From: Combretum micranthum
Lineage: Eukaryota > Streptophyta > Magnoliopsida > Myrtales > Combretaceae
Assembly: GCA_024138025.1 (NCBI GenBank)
Contig: JAMXBD010002234.1
Coordinates: 62,001 to 126,000, forward strand
DNA: 64,000 bases
Direction: 5' to 3'
The position numbers and the translations under genes were made by a program. Each line of letters opens with the position of its first letter. The stretch's first letter is position 1. This document shows, in pieces, positions 24,632 to 34,439 of this stretch. A model generated the notes under the pieces. That model searched no databases and was not told the DNA's origin. It saw nothing but the letters and a program-made list of their open reading frames with translations.

Positions 24632-24683
24632 ATGGATCCAAATTGACCCGGTGGGCGGTTACGTGGTCGTGCACAAGAAATAA

Positions 24684-25341
24684 TGCATGAAAATGCAATG
24701 TTAAAATTTTCTCAATAGAATAGAAAAGAAAGTACTACTAATGTCATTTAATTTTTTATCTGCCATTTGTGTACGTCTGTGAGCATTATTAGCAATTGCT
24801 GTTTCAATTTGAGTATCCATTTGATGAAATAAAATTTGTGTTTCACAAATAATATATGTTAGTTTGATCATCTTTTTTTGCCCTAGACAATTTCGTCTCA
24901 CTCATAGCTACCAATAGCAAATAAGAAGAAGGTGTGTCTGACAAAGTTGAAAAACCATCACAAATTAAAAATTCTTATGTGCTAAAATTTTACATGTAGA
25001 TTTATATAAAAACTATCATACAAGTTATGCAGTATATGATCACTTCTAATTATGATTTACTCACTAGCAACGTAAATACTTTTGATGTGTGTCTGTGAAC
25101 ATTACCAATGCAAGCTTCTTCACACAATTCCAATCTATCTATATTTTCCGATCTACTACAAATTTTCTTACACAAATATGAATCAAGTAAAAATAATTAT
25201 ATATATATATATACCATCAAAAAATTGTATAGTAAGAAACAGAATATTTTATTTTGAAAAAAAAAAATCCTATGTTTAAGATGTAATATAAGGATGGTAT
25301 ATACTTCTGGAAATTATAGGTAATATATGGATTCTAAATTT
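24684..25341. other. AT-rich intergenic sequence, nothing recognised
   Basis: A (TA)n tract at about 25200-25212 is the only structured sequence. The short frames do not look coding. Confidence 0.5.
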
Positions 25342-25435
25342 TGATTTAAAAAATCATATTTATTACTAAACAATTTATAGGTGTTTTTTTTATTTAAAAA
25401 TCGAAGGTCATAGATGCAATTTTTACTTGTGATTT
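25342..25435. repeat. Segmental duplication, copy B, first block
   Basis: Matches 1-107 in direct orientation up to ACTTGTGATTTTG. The match breaks exactly where the Cassandra-like LTR begins (TGTAATATCC at 25436), which dates that insertion after the duplication or at least shows its left edge. Confidence 0.75.
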
Positions 25436-25512
25436 TGTAATATCCCTCAAATATAGATGGTGGAACTCTAATCACAGAGATGCCTTTTCGGTATAATGGC
25501 TTGGAGTTTGTC

Positions 25513-25580
25513 CGAACTCCAAAGTTAAGTGTGTTATGGGCAAAGCAATCTCAGGATAGGTGACCCTTTGGAAAGAGTTG
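25513..25580 (+). other. 5S rRNA-like segment in the left Cassandra LTR
   Basis: GAACTCCAAAGTTAAG followed by GTGTTATGGGCAAAG and AGGATAGGTGACC corresponds to the middle of plant 5S rRNA, including the A box and C box of the internal pol III promoter. Several substitutions show this copy has diverged from a functional 5S gene. Confidence 0.8.
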
Positions 25581-25725
25581 GCACCAAAAGGACAAAACCG
25601 TGCGGCATGTGACTAAAGTAGACAATACCTCGGTGGTAGAGTTCTGAGTAGTCACACAATGCCTCTAGTATCCTAGTTGTACCTGAGGATGCGTTGGGAG
25701 GGCCAGTATACCTGGCATCATGATC

Positions 25726-25730
25726 CCTGC
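25726..25730 (+). repeat. Target site duplication of the CRM-like element, left
   Basis: CCTGC immediately before the 5' LTR, repeated at 31091-31095 immediately after the 3' LTR. Five bases is the expected size for Ty3/gypsy integration. Confidence 0.9.
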
Positions 25731-26127
25731 TGATGCAAACGGTATCGCGATGGACTTCATGGAAAAAATGGACGCGAGGAAGGATGCGAGAAAGATGCGG
25801 AGTTCACATGGATGAAAACCGGTCAAAGGACATTTATAGCAAGAAGGATGCGAGGAAGATGCGGAGTTCACATGGATGAAGACCGGTCAAAGGACATTTA
25901 TTATTTTCTGTGTTTTTTCATTTATTACTTTCCGTATTTTCACATCCATTCCTTAAGATTATAAATATGTGCTCTAGGGCTATGGATGTACTAATGACTT
26001 ATTTTCTATTCAATATACATTTCTTTGAGAGGTTTTCTCTGAATTACAATTGTGTGCAATTGTGTTTTATCCTTAAGATCGTTCCGGTGTGAGTGGTCTT
26101 GTTTATTTACGCTATCTCGCTGCGTCA
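25731..26127 (+). repeat. 5' LTR of the CRM-like element
   Basis: Begins TGATGC and ends GCGTCA, so it has TG...CA ends. It contains a TATA box (TATAAATA, 25960-25967). Two tandem copies of a unit of about 65 bp lie at 25774-25838 and 25839-25902, each with GATGCG, GGAGTTCACATGGATG and ACCGGTCAAAGGACATTTAT. Confidence 0.95.
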
Positions 26128-26130
26128 GAT

Positions 26131-26142
26131 TGGTATCAGAGC
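26131..26142 (+). other. Primer binding site, initiator tRNA-Met
   Basis: TGGTATCAGAGC, three bases after the LTR, is complementary to the 3' end of plant initiator tRNA-Met and would prime minus-strand DNA synthesis. Confidence 0.92.
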
Positions 26143-26160
26143 ACGGTAAGATCCTGCAAG

Positions 26161-27549
26161 ATGTCTTCTGACAATGACGTCGACGGCGGTCGCATTCATG
26201 ACGGTGTTCATGATGCAGGAGTCCAAGGGGCTGGCCAACTGGTCCTAAGGGCGGAGATGGATGCCATGGATCGAAGGTTGAGGCGGGTAGAGCAGCTCGT
26301 CAAAACTTTGGTCGATCAGTTTGATGCCATGGAGGTTGCTAATAATAGGGGAAGGGTTGATGAAGGACGACGACCTAGGGCAAGAGATGGTTATGGTGGA
26401 GGCAGGAATCAAAGGGTACAGATCTCTGATGATGACTCAGAGGAAGAGGAGCAGGTGCATGAGAGGAGACAGCCACCTATGAGGGGTGGCTATGGTGGAG
26501 GAAGGAACCGAAGGGGTTATCGGGACTATGATGATGATCAATTCGATGGAGGAGATTTCCACCTGAAGGTAGATCTGCCTTATTTCAATGGTACCTTCAA
26601 TATCGAAGACTTCCTTGATTGGCTAGCAGAAGTGGAACGATTCTTTGATTATAAAGATGTCCCAGAAGAACGAAGAGTGAAGACGGTGGCATGTAGATTG
26701 AAAGGTGGTGCTTCCGCCTGGTGGGAGAGAGTACAAAGCAGGCGGTTGAGAGAAGGAAGAAATCCTGTGCGATCATGGATTCGCATGAAGCAATTACTGA
26801 AAGGTGAGTTTCTTCCTCCTGACTATGAACAGATACTCTTCCAGCAGTACCAAAGGTGTCGCCAAGGGTTGCGAACCGTTCATGAATACACTGCTGAGTT
26901 TATGAGATTAGCGGAGCGTAATGATTTGAGGGAAAGTGAAGGGCAACAAGTGGCTAGATATGTTGATGGCTTAAAGTTGCAGATCAGGGATAAAATTGGG
27001 GTGACGGTATTGAGGAGTATGTGTGAGGCGAAGAATATGGCATTGCGGGCTGAACTCATGCTAAATGATAAAAGCACCAGATTTGATGGTGGAGGGCGTA
27101 GATACGGAGTCGATAGGTTTGAGCGTAGTGGGACGAGTAAGGCGACGGATGACAAAGAAAAGGGCATAGTCGAGAAGTCGAGTAGTAGTGGTGAGAAAAA
27201 GAGCGAAAAGGCTATGGAAAAACGGCCTATTGAATCCAAAGAAGGTCAGAAACAATTCAACCCATATGCCAAACCCATCCTCGGTAAATGCTATCGTTGC
27301 AATCAACCTGGGCACCGATCCAATGAATGCCCAAATAGAAGAACTGTGAATATTGTAGAACGCGATGGAGATGAAGACATATATTGTGATCCTAATGAGG
27401 AGGAAGAATACTATGAGGAGGATGGTGAAGAGCATGAACCCTCATATGTTATCAGGAGGCTCATGCTAGCACCTAAACAGGAGGGTAACACCCAACGCCA
27501 CCAGCTGTTTCGCACTAGGTGCACAATTGGGGAAGAGTCTTTAACCTAA
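26161..27549 (+). CDS. Gag polyprotein part (capsid and nucleocapsid) of the CRM-like element
   Basis: The ATG at 26161 follows the primer site by 18 bases; upstream in-frame codons lie in the LTR and are not used as the start. The product has about 462 residues. An N-terminal helix-prone segment ([19 protein letters not shown]) is followed by Arg/Gly- and Asp/Glu-rich stretches. Next comes the retrotransposon gag domain ([20 protein letters not shown], then [17 protein letters not shown]) at about residues 135-260. One CCHC zinc knuckle, [14 protein letters not shown] (27289-27330), and an acidic tail close it. Gag forms the virus-like particle and binds RNA. The stop at 27547 arises because the frame is lost in a short G run at about 27530; related elements read straight on into the protease. 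Confidence 0.9.
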   Translation: MSSDNDVDGGRIHDGVHDAGVQGAGQLVLRAEMDAMDRRLRRVEQLVKTLVDQFDAMEVANNRGRVDEGRRPRARDGYGGGRNQRVQISDDDSEEEEQVHERRQPPMRGGYGGGRNRRGYRDYDDDQFDGGDFHLKVDLPYFNGTFNIEDFLDWLAEVERFFDYKDVPEERRVKTVACRLKGGASAWWERVQSRRLREGRNPVRSWIRMKQLLKGEFLPPDYEQILFQQYQRCRQGLRTVHEYTAEFMRLAERNDLRESEGQQVARYVDGLKLQIRDKIGVTVLRSMCEAKNMALRAELMLNDKSTRFDGGGRRYGVDRFERSGTSKATDDKEKGIVEKSSSSGEKKSEKAMEKRPIESKEGQKQFNPYAKPILGKCYRCNQPGHRSNECPNRRTVNIVERDGDEDIYCDPNEEEEYYEEDGEEHEPSYVIRRLMLAPKQEGNTQRHQLFRTRCTIGEESLT

Positions 27550-29255
27550 TTGTGGATAGTGGGAGTAGCGAAAACATTATTAGCAAGCAGGTGGTCAAGA
27601 ATTTGCAGTTGCCAGTTGAAAAACATCCTAATCCATATACCATTGGATGGATTAAAGCTGCAGAACGGATTGACGTCCTCGAGAGATGTAGGGTGCCCTT
27701 TTCCATTGGAAAATATTGTGATGAGGTCTACTGTGACATAGTAGACATGGATGCTTGTCACATTCTTTTCGGGCGACCATGGCAGTTTGATGTGGATGCC
27801 CAACATGCTGGAAAAGAGAACCTTTACCGGTTAGAAAAGGATGGCAAAAGATACACATTACTTCCTCTTAAGGTGATGGCACGTCCCAAAGGCTTTAAGC
27901 TAGAGGGGCGTTCTTTTCTAACCATAGTGAATTCAGAGAAGGAGATGGAAGAGGTTATGAGAGAGACCAAGGAGGTACACGCCTTGGTGGTGAAGAATGT
28001 GCTAAAAGTAGAAGATGAGAGTGCTAGTGACATTCCTGAAGTGGTGAAGGAGATTTTAGAGGAGTTTAAAGAAGTGGTTCCAGATGATTTACCCGAGGGA
28101 CTTCCACCCTTAAGGGATATCCAGCACCAGATTGACCTAGTACCTGGGGCGAGCCTTCCTAATTTACCTCATTATAGGATGAGTCCCAGGGAAACAGAAA
28201 TCCTCCAGGAGAAAGTTCATGAATTACTAGCGAAAGGCTTCATCAGAGATAGCCTGAGTCCATGTGCTGTTCCAGCATTACTCACTCCTAAGAAAGATGG
28301 GAGTTGGAGGATGTGTGTTGATAGCAGGGCTATCAACAGGATCACAATTGGGTATAAGTTCCCTATACCCCGTATAGAAGACATGCTAGACAGGTTGAGT
28401 GGAGCCACCATCTTTTCTAAGATCGACTTGCGGAGCGGCTATCACCAAATCAGAGTTAGGCCAGGGGATGAATGGAAGACTGCCTTCAAGACAAAGGAAG
28501 GATTGTACGAGTGGCTAGTGATGCCATTCGGCCTCAGCAATGCCCCTAGCACATTTATGCGAGTCATGAATCAGGTACTTAAACCGTTTATTGGCAAGTT
28601 TGTAGTAGTGTACTTTGATGACATCCTAATTTATAGTAAGTCTGAAGGGGAGCATATAGATCACTTGAGAAGTGTATTGAATGTATTGAAGGAGAATAAG
28701 CTATATGCTAATTTAAAAAAATGCATTTTTATGTCAAAAAAGTTGTTATTTTTAGGATTTGTGGTAGGTGGTGAGGGGATCACCATGGATGATGGGAAGG
28801 TAAAGGCTATTAGAGAATGGCCAATTCCTAAGACTGTGACTGAGTTGAGGAGTTTCTTAGGACTAGCCAGTTTCTATAGACGCTTCATCAGGCACTTTAG
28901 TACTATTGCTGCTCCATTGACTGAGTGCCTGAAGAAGGGGAAATTTAGTTGGAGTGAGGAAGCTGAGGCTGGGTTTGCCCTATTGAAAGAAAAATTGTGT
29001 AGTGCTCCAGTATTAGCATTACCTGATTTTGACAAATTGTTTGAGGTGGATTGTGATGCTAGTGGAGTAGGCATTGGGGCAGTACTTTCACAGGAGAAGA
29101 GGCCAATAGCTTTTTACAGTGAGAAGCTGTGTGATGCTAGAAAGAATTGGTCTACATATGACAAAGAATTCTATTCTGTGGTAAGAGCTTTAAGGGTATG
29201 GGAGCATTACCTTGTAGGGAAAGAGTTTGTGTTGTATTCTGATTGTGGGGCTTAA
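27519..29255 (+). pseudogene. Pol part 1: protease, reverse transcriptase, start of RNase H
   Basis: In the -1 frame relative to gag, the aspartic protease active site ([10 protein letters not shown]) lies at about residues 12-21. The GRPWQFDVD motif follows at about 87-95. The reverse transcriptase spans roughly residues 200-420 with [29 protein letters not shown] and the catalytic YFDD at residues 365-368 (28611-28622). RNase H starts with [18 protein letters not shown] at about 29040. The frame is lost by a one-base change at about 29253, just after LYSD, giving a premature stop at 29253-29255. All catalytic residues seen are intact. The listed start is only the first Met in the open frame. 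Confidence 0.88.
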
Positions 29256-29590
29256 AACACTTAAGCAGTCAAAATAGGATCAGCAAAGACATGCATGCTA
29301 GGTGGATCCAGTATTTGCAGAGGTTTCCTTTTAAACTCATGCACAAGTCTGGAGTCCAAAACAAAGTGGCGGATGCCTTGAGCAGGAGAGCCGATGTCTT
29401 AGCTATGATGAGTGTTGAAGTTGTAGGATTTGAGCAGATGAAAGAACTCTATGATAAGGATGAGGACTTTAGTGAGGTTTGGGGCATGTGTAGTAGTCAA
29501 AGACCCTGTGATGATTATCATGTGCATGATGGATATCTCATGAAGGGTAATCAACTATGCATCCCACGGTCATCCTTGCGGAAAAGTTAA
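29256..29590 (+). pseudogene. Pol part 2: end of RNase H and connection to integrase
   Basis: Reading resumes in the +1 frame directly across the break, with [20 protein letters not shown] and the RNase H/connection motif KVADALSRRADVL at about residues 45-57 of this frame. It continues through a variable linker to LCIPRSSLR, where a further one-base loss in a G run at about 29580 ends the frame at 29590. The second and third breaks are both compatible with single-base contractions. Confidence 0.85.
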
Positions 29591-30777
29591 TTAGAGATCT
29601 CCATGGAGGGGGTCTAGCAGGTCACTTGGGGAGAGACAAGACCATTGCAGCTGTTGCTGATCGGTATTTTTGGCCCCAATTGAGGAGGGATGTAGGGAAG
29701 ATTGTCCAAAGATGTTACACTTGCCAGACATCTAAGGGGCATTCTCAAAGTACTGGGTTATATACTCCCTTGCCCGTACCTGAGAATATCTGGGAGGATC
29801 TCTCCATGGATTTTGTTCTTGGTTTGCCTCGTACCCAACGAGGTGCTGACTCTGTTTTTGTAGTGGTTGACAGGTTTTCTAAGATGGCTCATTTTATCCC
29901 TTGTAAGAAGACCTCAGATGCCCATGCCATTGCCAAACTATTTTTCAAGGAGGTAGTGAGACTACATGGGGTGCCTAAATCCATCACATCTGACAGGGAC
30001 AGCAAATTCCTCAGCTACTTCTGGAAGACGTTATGGTATATGTTTGATTCCACTTTGAAATACAGCAGCACTGCTCATCCACAAACGGATGGACAAACAG
30101 AAGTTACCAACCGAACTCTAGGTAATCTTATCAGAAGTATTTGTGGAGAGAAACCAAGACAATGGGATTTGTGTTTAGCTCAAGCGGAGTTTGCATATAA
30201 CAACTCCATCCATCGCACAACAGGGAGGTCTCCATTTTCTATTGTATATACCAAAGTACCTCAACATGCTTTGGATCTTGTCAAGCTTCCAAAGATGGCT
30301 GAGTATAGTATACCAGCTAAACACATGGCGGAACACTGGCAGAACACCGCGGAAGAAGTCAGAACTAAGATTGAAAGGGCTAACGCTAAGTATAAGGAGA
30401 CAGCTGACAAGCGACGGAAGCAACAATTATTTGAAGTTGGGGATCAAGTAATGGTTTTTCTACGAAAGGAGAGGATTCCCATGGGCACTTACAACAAGCT
30501 TCAGCCACGAAAGTATGGACCTTACAGGATCATTCAAAAGATTAATGATAACGCTTACATCGTTGATCTTCCAGCAAATATGGCTATTTCGAAGACTTTT
30601 AATGTGGCCGACTTATATCCTTTCCATCCCGATGACGAGGCGCTATATCCAGAAGAGAACTCGAGGTCGAGTTCTCCATCGGTGGGAGAGAATGATGCAA
30701 ACGGTATCGCGATGGACTTCATGGAAAAAATGGACGCGAGGAAGGATGCGAGGAAGATGCGGAGTTCACATAGATGA
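29591..30777 (+). pseudogene. Pol part 3: integrase and CRM-type C-terminus
   Basis: The zinc-binding HHCC domain is present ([16 protein letters not shown], then [10 protein letters not shown]). The catalytic triad is intact: D in [11 protein letters not shown] in ITSDRDSKF and E in [12 protein letters not shown]. After the GKY-like segment ([20 protein letters not shown]), [12 protein letters not shown] leads to a Ser-rich tail. There is no classical chromodomain. The frame passes through the polypurine tract and about 28 codons into the 3' LTR, ending at 30775-30777. A C-terminal tail reaching into the LTR is described, as far as I recall, for CRM elements, where it carries the CR targeting motif. 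The integrase would insert the cDNA into chromatin. Confidence 0.88.
30681..30692 (+). other. Polypurine tract of the CRM-like element
   Basis: GGTGGGAGAGAA directly precedes the 3' LTR and lies inside the integrase reading frame. Confidence 0.85.
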
Positions 30778-31090
30778 AGACCGGTCAAAGGACATTTATA
30801 GCGAGGAAGGATGCGAGGAAGATGCGGAGTTCACATGGATGAAGACCGGTCAAAGGACATTTATTATTTTCCGTGTTTTTTCATTTATTACTTTTCGTAT
30901 TTTCACATCCATTCCTTAAGATTATAAATATGTGCTCTAGGGCTATGGATGTACTAATGACTTATTTTCTATTCAATATACATTTCTTTGAGAGGTTTTC
31001 TCTGAATTACAATTGTGCGCAATTGTGTTTTATCCTTAAGATCGTTCTAGTGTGAGTGGTCTTGTTTATTTACGCTATCTCGCTGCGTCA
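30693..31090 (+). repeat. 3' LTR of the CRM-like element
   Basis: Starts TGATGC and ends GCGTCA, like the 5' LTR, with the same tandem unit of about 65 bp twice (from about 30736 and 30801). The TATA box TATAAATA is at about 30923-30930. It is followed by the right target duplication CCTGC (31091-31095). Confidence 0.95.
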
Positions 31091-31167
31091 CCTGCCTAGG
31101 GTAGCCTGAGGGCCTAGAGGCACCCCCTCCGCTATGGTGGAGTATAGGGTAGTAGGAGCGTTACAAA

Positions 31168-31179
31168 TGGTATCAGAGC
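31168..31179 (+). other. Primer binding site of the Cassandra-like element
   Basis: TGGTATCAGAGC two bases after the end of the left LTR, again matching initiator tRNA-Met as reported for Cassandra elements. Confidence 0.85.
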
Positions 31180-31239
31180 AGTGGTTCTGGACTTGTGTAA
31201 TGAAACAAATAGGGGCGTCAGTTCTATAAGTGGGAGAAT

Positions 31240-31532
31240 TGTAATACCCCTTAAATATAGATGGTAGAGCGCTAATCACAGAGGCGCTTTTTTGATGTAA
31301 TAGCTTGAAGATTTTTAGAACTCTAAAGTTAAGCGTGCTCTGAGCAGAGCAATCCTAGGATGGCTGACTCCCTGGGAAATGCTGGCACCAAAAGGATAAA
31401 ACCGTGTAGCATGTGGCCGAAGCAGACAATACCTCGGTGGGTAGAGTATCAAGTCATTACATAGTGCTTTTGGTATGTGGTTGTGCCTAAAGGTGCGCTA
31501 GGAGGGCCAGTGTACCCGACATCACGATCCCT
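31240..31532 (+). repeat. Right LTR of the Cassandra-like element, 3'-truncated
   Basis: Starts TGTAATACCC and matches 25436-25728 throughout. A 5S rRNA-like segment lies at 31318-31385 (AGAACTCTAAAGTTAAGCGT, then CTAGGATGGCTGACTCCCTG). The final 70 bp are missing; after ATCCCT the sequence continues with the segmental duplication, so a deletion removed the LTR end and the flanking target duplication. Confidence 0.85.
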
Positions 31533-31541
31533 TTGATTAGC

Positions 31542-32097
31542 TATAGATATCTAATTAGAAATATGTCTAAACGATATTCAAAAATGTATAAGTATAATAT
31601 ATAATTAATCAGTCTCTTATTAAGTTTTAACATCATATTCATGTGTCTAGGCACAACATTCACTCAAACTAGTTCATTCGATCTTGAATACGTTGACCAT
31701 CTTAACTTAGTGTAACTCTAAAACTATTCATATATGATTAACTTAAGTCTCTCACTTTAAACCTAATTAACCAAATACCCAACTCCACAACTATGTCTTA
31801 CTTAATTATAAAAATTTTATTGATTTACCATCAAACTAGATCGGCTAAGATTCTACTTAGGTCAAACGAATCTAAAACTTGATTGCCCCTCTTTAGTCTT
31901 TGAATTTTTACTTAAGATTTTTCCTAGTAAATTTTATCATTCCCATATCCTTTTTCACTTGTTACTAATTCAAATCTTCAGTGTCACCAATGATCTTCTA
32001 ATTGAAATCTCAATTACTATGTTCTTACTCCATAGTGTCTCTACTATATTTTCTTTTATATTTAGTCAAGAATTTCATCATGTCATTTATAGAATTA
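31542..32097. repeat. Segmental duplication, copy B, second block
   Basis: Direct-orientation match to 692-1262 with small indels. Non-coding. Confidence 0.75.
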
Positions 32098-32856
32098 TGA
32101 TTAAATTATTGTCATAAAATTCCTATCTCTCTTAACGGGTAATTGATTACCTAGTGTGTACTTTACATTATTCTTCTTCTTAAAATAATAATAAAGGAAA
32201 TCCACAACAGAAGAGCAAGAGCAACCACGCCTTCTAGCAACCACTTGATATTCTTATTATCTTTTCTCCTTTAACAACTTCAAAAAAGATGTAATAGTGA
32301 ATAACTATAATATCTTATGTATTTCAAAGATTCTCATACAAAGCATATGTATCCTTACTTCTATAATCACATTAACTAATCCTTCCTTTATACTATGCTT
32401 TGATCTCGCTAGAAATCAAATAATTCAATTCATTTTAGGAAAACTTTTCAAAACATAAGTTGATGAGTGAAATTGTTACTCTTTGATTAGAGGATAGACT
32501 TCTTGCAATGAAATCAGCTGGACAAGTATAGAGAAAAGAGGGGGGTAGGGACAATTGTTTAAGAGAGGGAGAGAGAGAATACTTCTTTCAGAGAATTTCT
32601 GAATTAAAAAGATTTATGTTTTAACAATTATATATGGGAAGCAAACGTGTTAAAATCATTACATAACCTTCGTTTTTCGATCTTATTTTTTGGAGTTTTC
32701 AATCATGGTGTAATAGGGGTTTCCTTCTTAAATGATGTTAACCAATGCGTAAGTGGCCCATTTTCCACTTAAATATAAATATCTCATAAATATATAAGAA
32801 AAAAATTAATTTGCTAATATACTTGTTGAGAAATCATTTTTTAATGTTTACAATCG
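32098..32856. other. Intergenic sequence, nothing recognised
   Basis: Includes a short GAGAGAGAG run at about 32565-32577. No gene, RNA or terminal repeat was identified, and no match in copy A was found. Confidence 0.5.
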
Positions 32857-33258
32857 TAAATAAATTGATTAATAAATAACATTTTTTATAATAAATATTT
32901 AATCTATATAAATCTTTTTTGTATTTAATTTTAAATAAAAGTACATTACCCAATTGAATAAGATTAATTTTAATCTTATCTACTAGTAATAAATTGATTA
33001 ATAAATATATATTTTTATAATAAATATTTAATCTATATAAATATTTTTTGTAATTATTTTTTAATAAATAAAAGTACATTACCCAATTGAATAAGATTAA
33101 CTTTTAATCTTATCTACTAGTAAATAAATTGATTAATAAATATATAATTTTTATAATAAATATTTAATCTATATAAATATTTTTTATAATTAATTTTTAT
33201 AAATAAAAGTACATCACCCAATTAAATAAGATTAAATTTTAATATTATCTAATAGTAA
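32857..33258. repeat. Tandem repeat, three units of about 130 bp
   Basis: Units begin with AAATTGATTAATAAAT at 32862, 32991 and 33126. Each contains TAATAAATATTTAATCTATA, AAAAGTACATTACCCAATTG (ACATCACCC in the third) and AATCTTATCTACTAGTAA (decayed in the third). Very AT-rich and non-coding. Confidence 0.9.
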
Positions 33259-33850
33259 ATAAATAAATAAGTAAATAAATTTTTTTTTATAATTAATATT
33301 TAATCCATTAAAACATTTTAGTCAAACACTATCAATTTTTTAGCGGTACGATGCGGGAGAAGAAAAGTGGGCACGGGAAAGTTGAATTTTTCATGATGAG
33401 GCGAAATTCCCTCATTTAGTCATGTGTTCGCCTCATCAGCCTAGTCACCCTCTATATTACCTCTTATTCCTCTCCTGCTCGTTGCATTTTTTTTTTCAAT
33501 TCGTACTACTTCTTCCGATCGTATTCCTCTGCAAAATTTCTTCCGATTGGTAATCATTTTATATTTCATTGAATTTATTCAATTTTTATATTAGTTTTTA
33601 TTTGTAATTATTATTTGTATTTATTTCTATAGGTTTTTACCATTTGTTATTACAAGTTCAATAACATTAAAATCAAATATAATATAAGATATAATATTTT
33701 CATTTTAATTTACAATTTTTTTTGTATTTTTTGATAAAATTTATTTCATATTTAGGTATATTCTGATTTCCAATTTATAACATTTATATCAATATAAACA
33801 TTTTTATAATATATAATATTTTTATTATTTTAAATGTTTAGAATAAGAAA

Positions 33851-34337
33851 GTTACATCTAATATTTTAAGTAAATTTTAATATTAATAAATTCGTAATAT
33901 TAATTATACAATTTTTTTCAAAATTATTGCAATACGTGTTGTATTTATTGTTTATAAATTCTGAAAAAATATATTAAATATACAATTTAAGTAAATATTA
34001 ATATTAATAAATTTGTAATATTAATTATACAATGTTTTTAAAAATTATTGCAATACGTGATGTATTTATTGTTTATAAATTCTAGAAAATATATTAATTA
34101 TAAAATTTTAAGTAAAATATTAAATATTAAATTTGTAATATTAATTATACAATTTTTTTAAAAATTATTGTAATTCGTGTTACATTTTTTTTAATTCTGG
34201 AAAAATATATTAATAATAAAATTTTTAATTAAAATATTAATATTAATAAATTTGAATTATATTAATTATAATTTTTTTTATAAAATTATTACAATACGTG
34301 TTGTATTTATTGTTTTTAATTTCGAAAAATTATTTTA
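33851..34337. repeat. Tandem repeat, four units of about 120 bp, inside the CACTA element
   Basis: Units start at about 33851, 33976, 34094 and 34213. Each includes AATTTGTAATATTAATTATA, AAAATTATTGCAATACGTG and ATTTATTGTTTATAAATTCT with small changes. Non-coding. Confidence 0.85.
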
Positions 34338-34390
34338 ACATATGAGGCAAGTTTCGCCTCTTCCTTGTTTTTGAGGCGAAACTCGCCTCA

Positions 34391-34439
34391 TGCCATGTCA
34401 GCTAGTGAGGCGAAATTAGCCTCTCTAGCTGACATGGCA
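34391..34439. repeat. Strong hairpin in the CACTA subterminal region
   Basis: TGCCATGTCAGCTAG (34391-34405) and CTAGCTGACATGGCA (34425-34439) are perfect inverted repeats. Inside them GAGGC and GCCTC also pair, leaving a short AT loop. The stem would be 20 paired bases with one mismatch. Confidence 0.95.

Larger units (their letters stand above)
25731..31090 (+). mobile_element. CRM-like Ty3/gypsy chromovirus, nearly complete
   Basis: A 5.36-kb element with LTRs at 25731-26127 and 30693-31090, primer binding site 26131-26142, gag 26161-27549, pol in three pieces between 27519 and 30777, and a polypurine tract at 30681-30692. A perfect 5-bp target duplication (CCTGC) surrounds it. The reverse transcriptase wording ([19 protein letters not shown]) and the C-terminus running into the 3' LTR fit the centromere-associated CRM clade. 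By eye the LTRs differ at roughly ten of about 397 positions, so the insertion is fairly recent. Three one-base frame breaks make this copy non-autonomous if the sequence is accurate. Confidence 0.92.
25436..31532 (+). mobile_element. Cassandra-like TRIM interrupted by a CRM-like retrotransposon
   Basis: The left LTR is 25436-25730 continued at 31096-31165, about 365 bp without the insert, starting TGTAATATCC and ending GCGTTACA. The internal domain is only 74 bp (31166-31239). It has an initiator-Met primer site at 31168-31179 and a polypurine tract AAGTGGGAGAAT at 31228-31239. The right LTR starts at 31240 and is cut off at about 31532, some 70 bp short. No protein is encoded, as in terminal-repeat retrotransposons in miniature. 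Both LTRs contain a 5S rRNA-like segment, the hallmark of the Cassandra family. The element must be mobilised by other elements' proteins. Confidence 0.85.

Noticed and set aside
26880..27435. Minus-strand frames of 119 and 124 codons
   Set aside because: They are antisense shadows of the CRM-like gag.
31545..31550. Right end and target duplication of the Cassandra-like element
   Set aside because: The LTR stops about 70 bp early, so no true end is present to compare with the left flank.
33327..33346. CACTATCAATTTTTTAGCGG as the left end of the CACTA element
   Set aside because: The similarity to the right terminus is weak and the left flank does not match the expected empty-site sequence from copy A.
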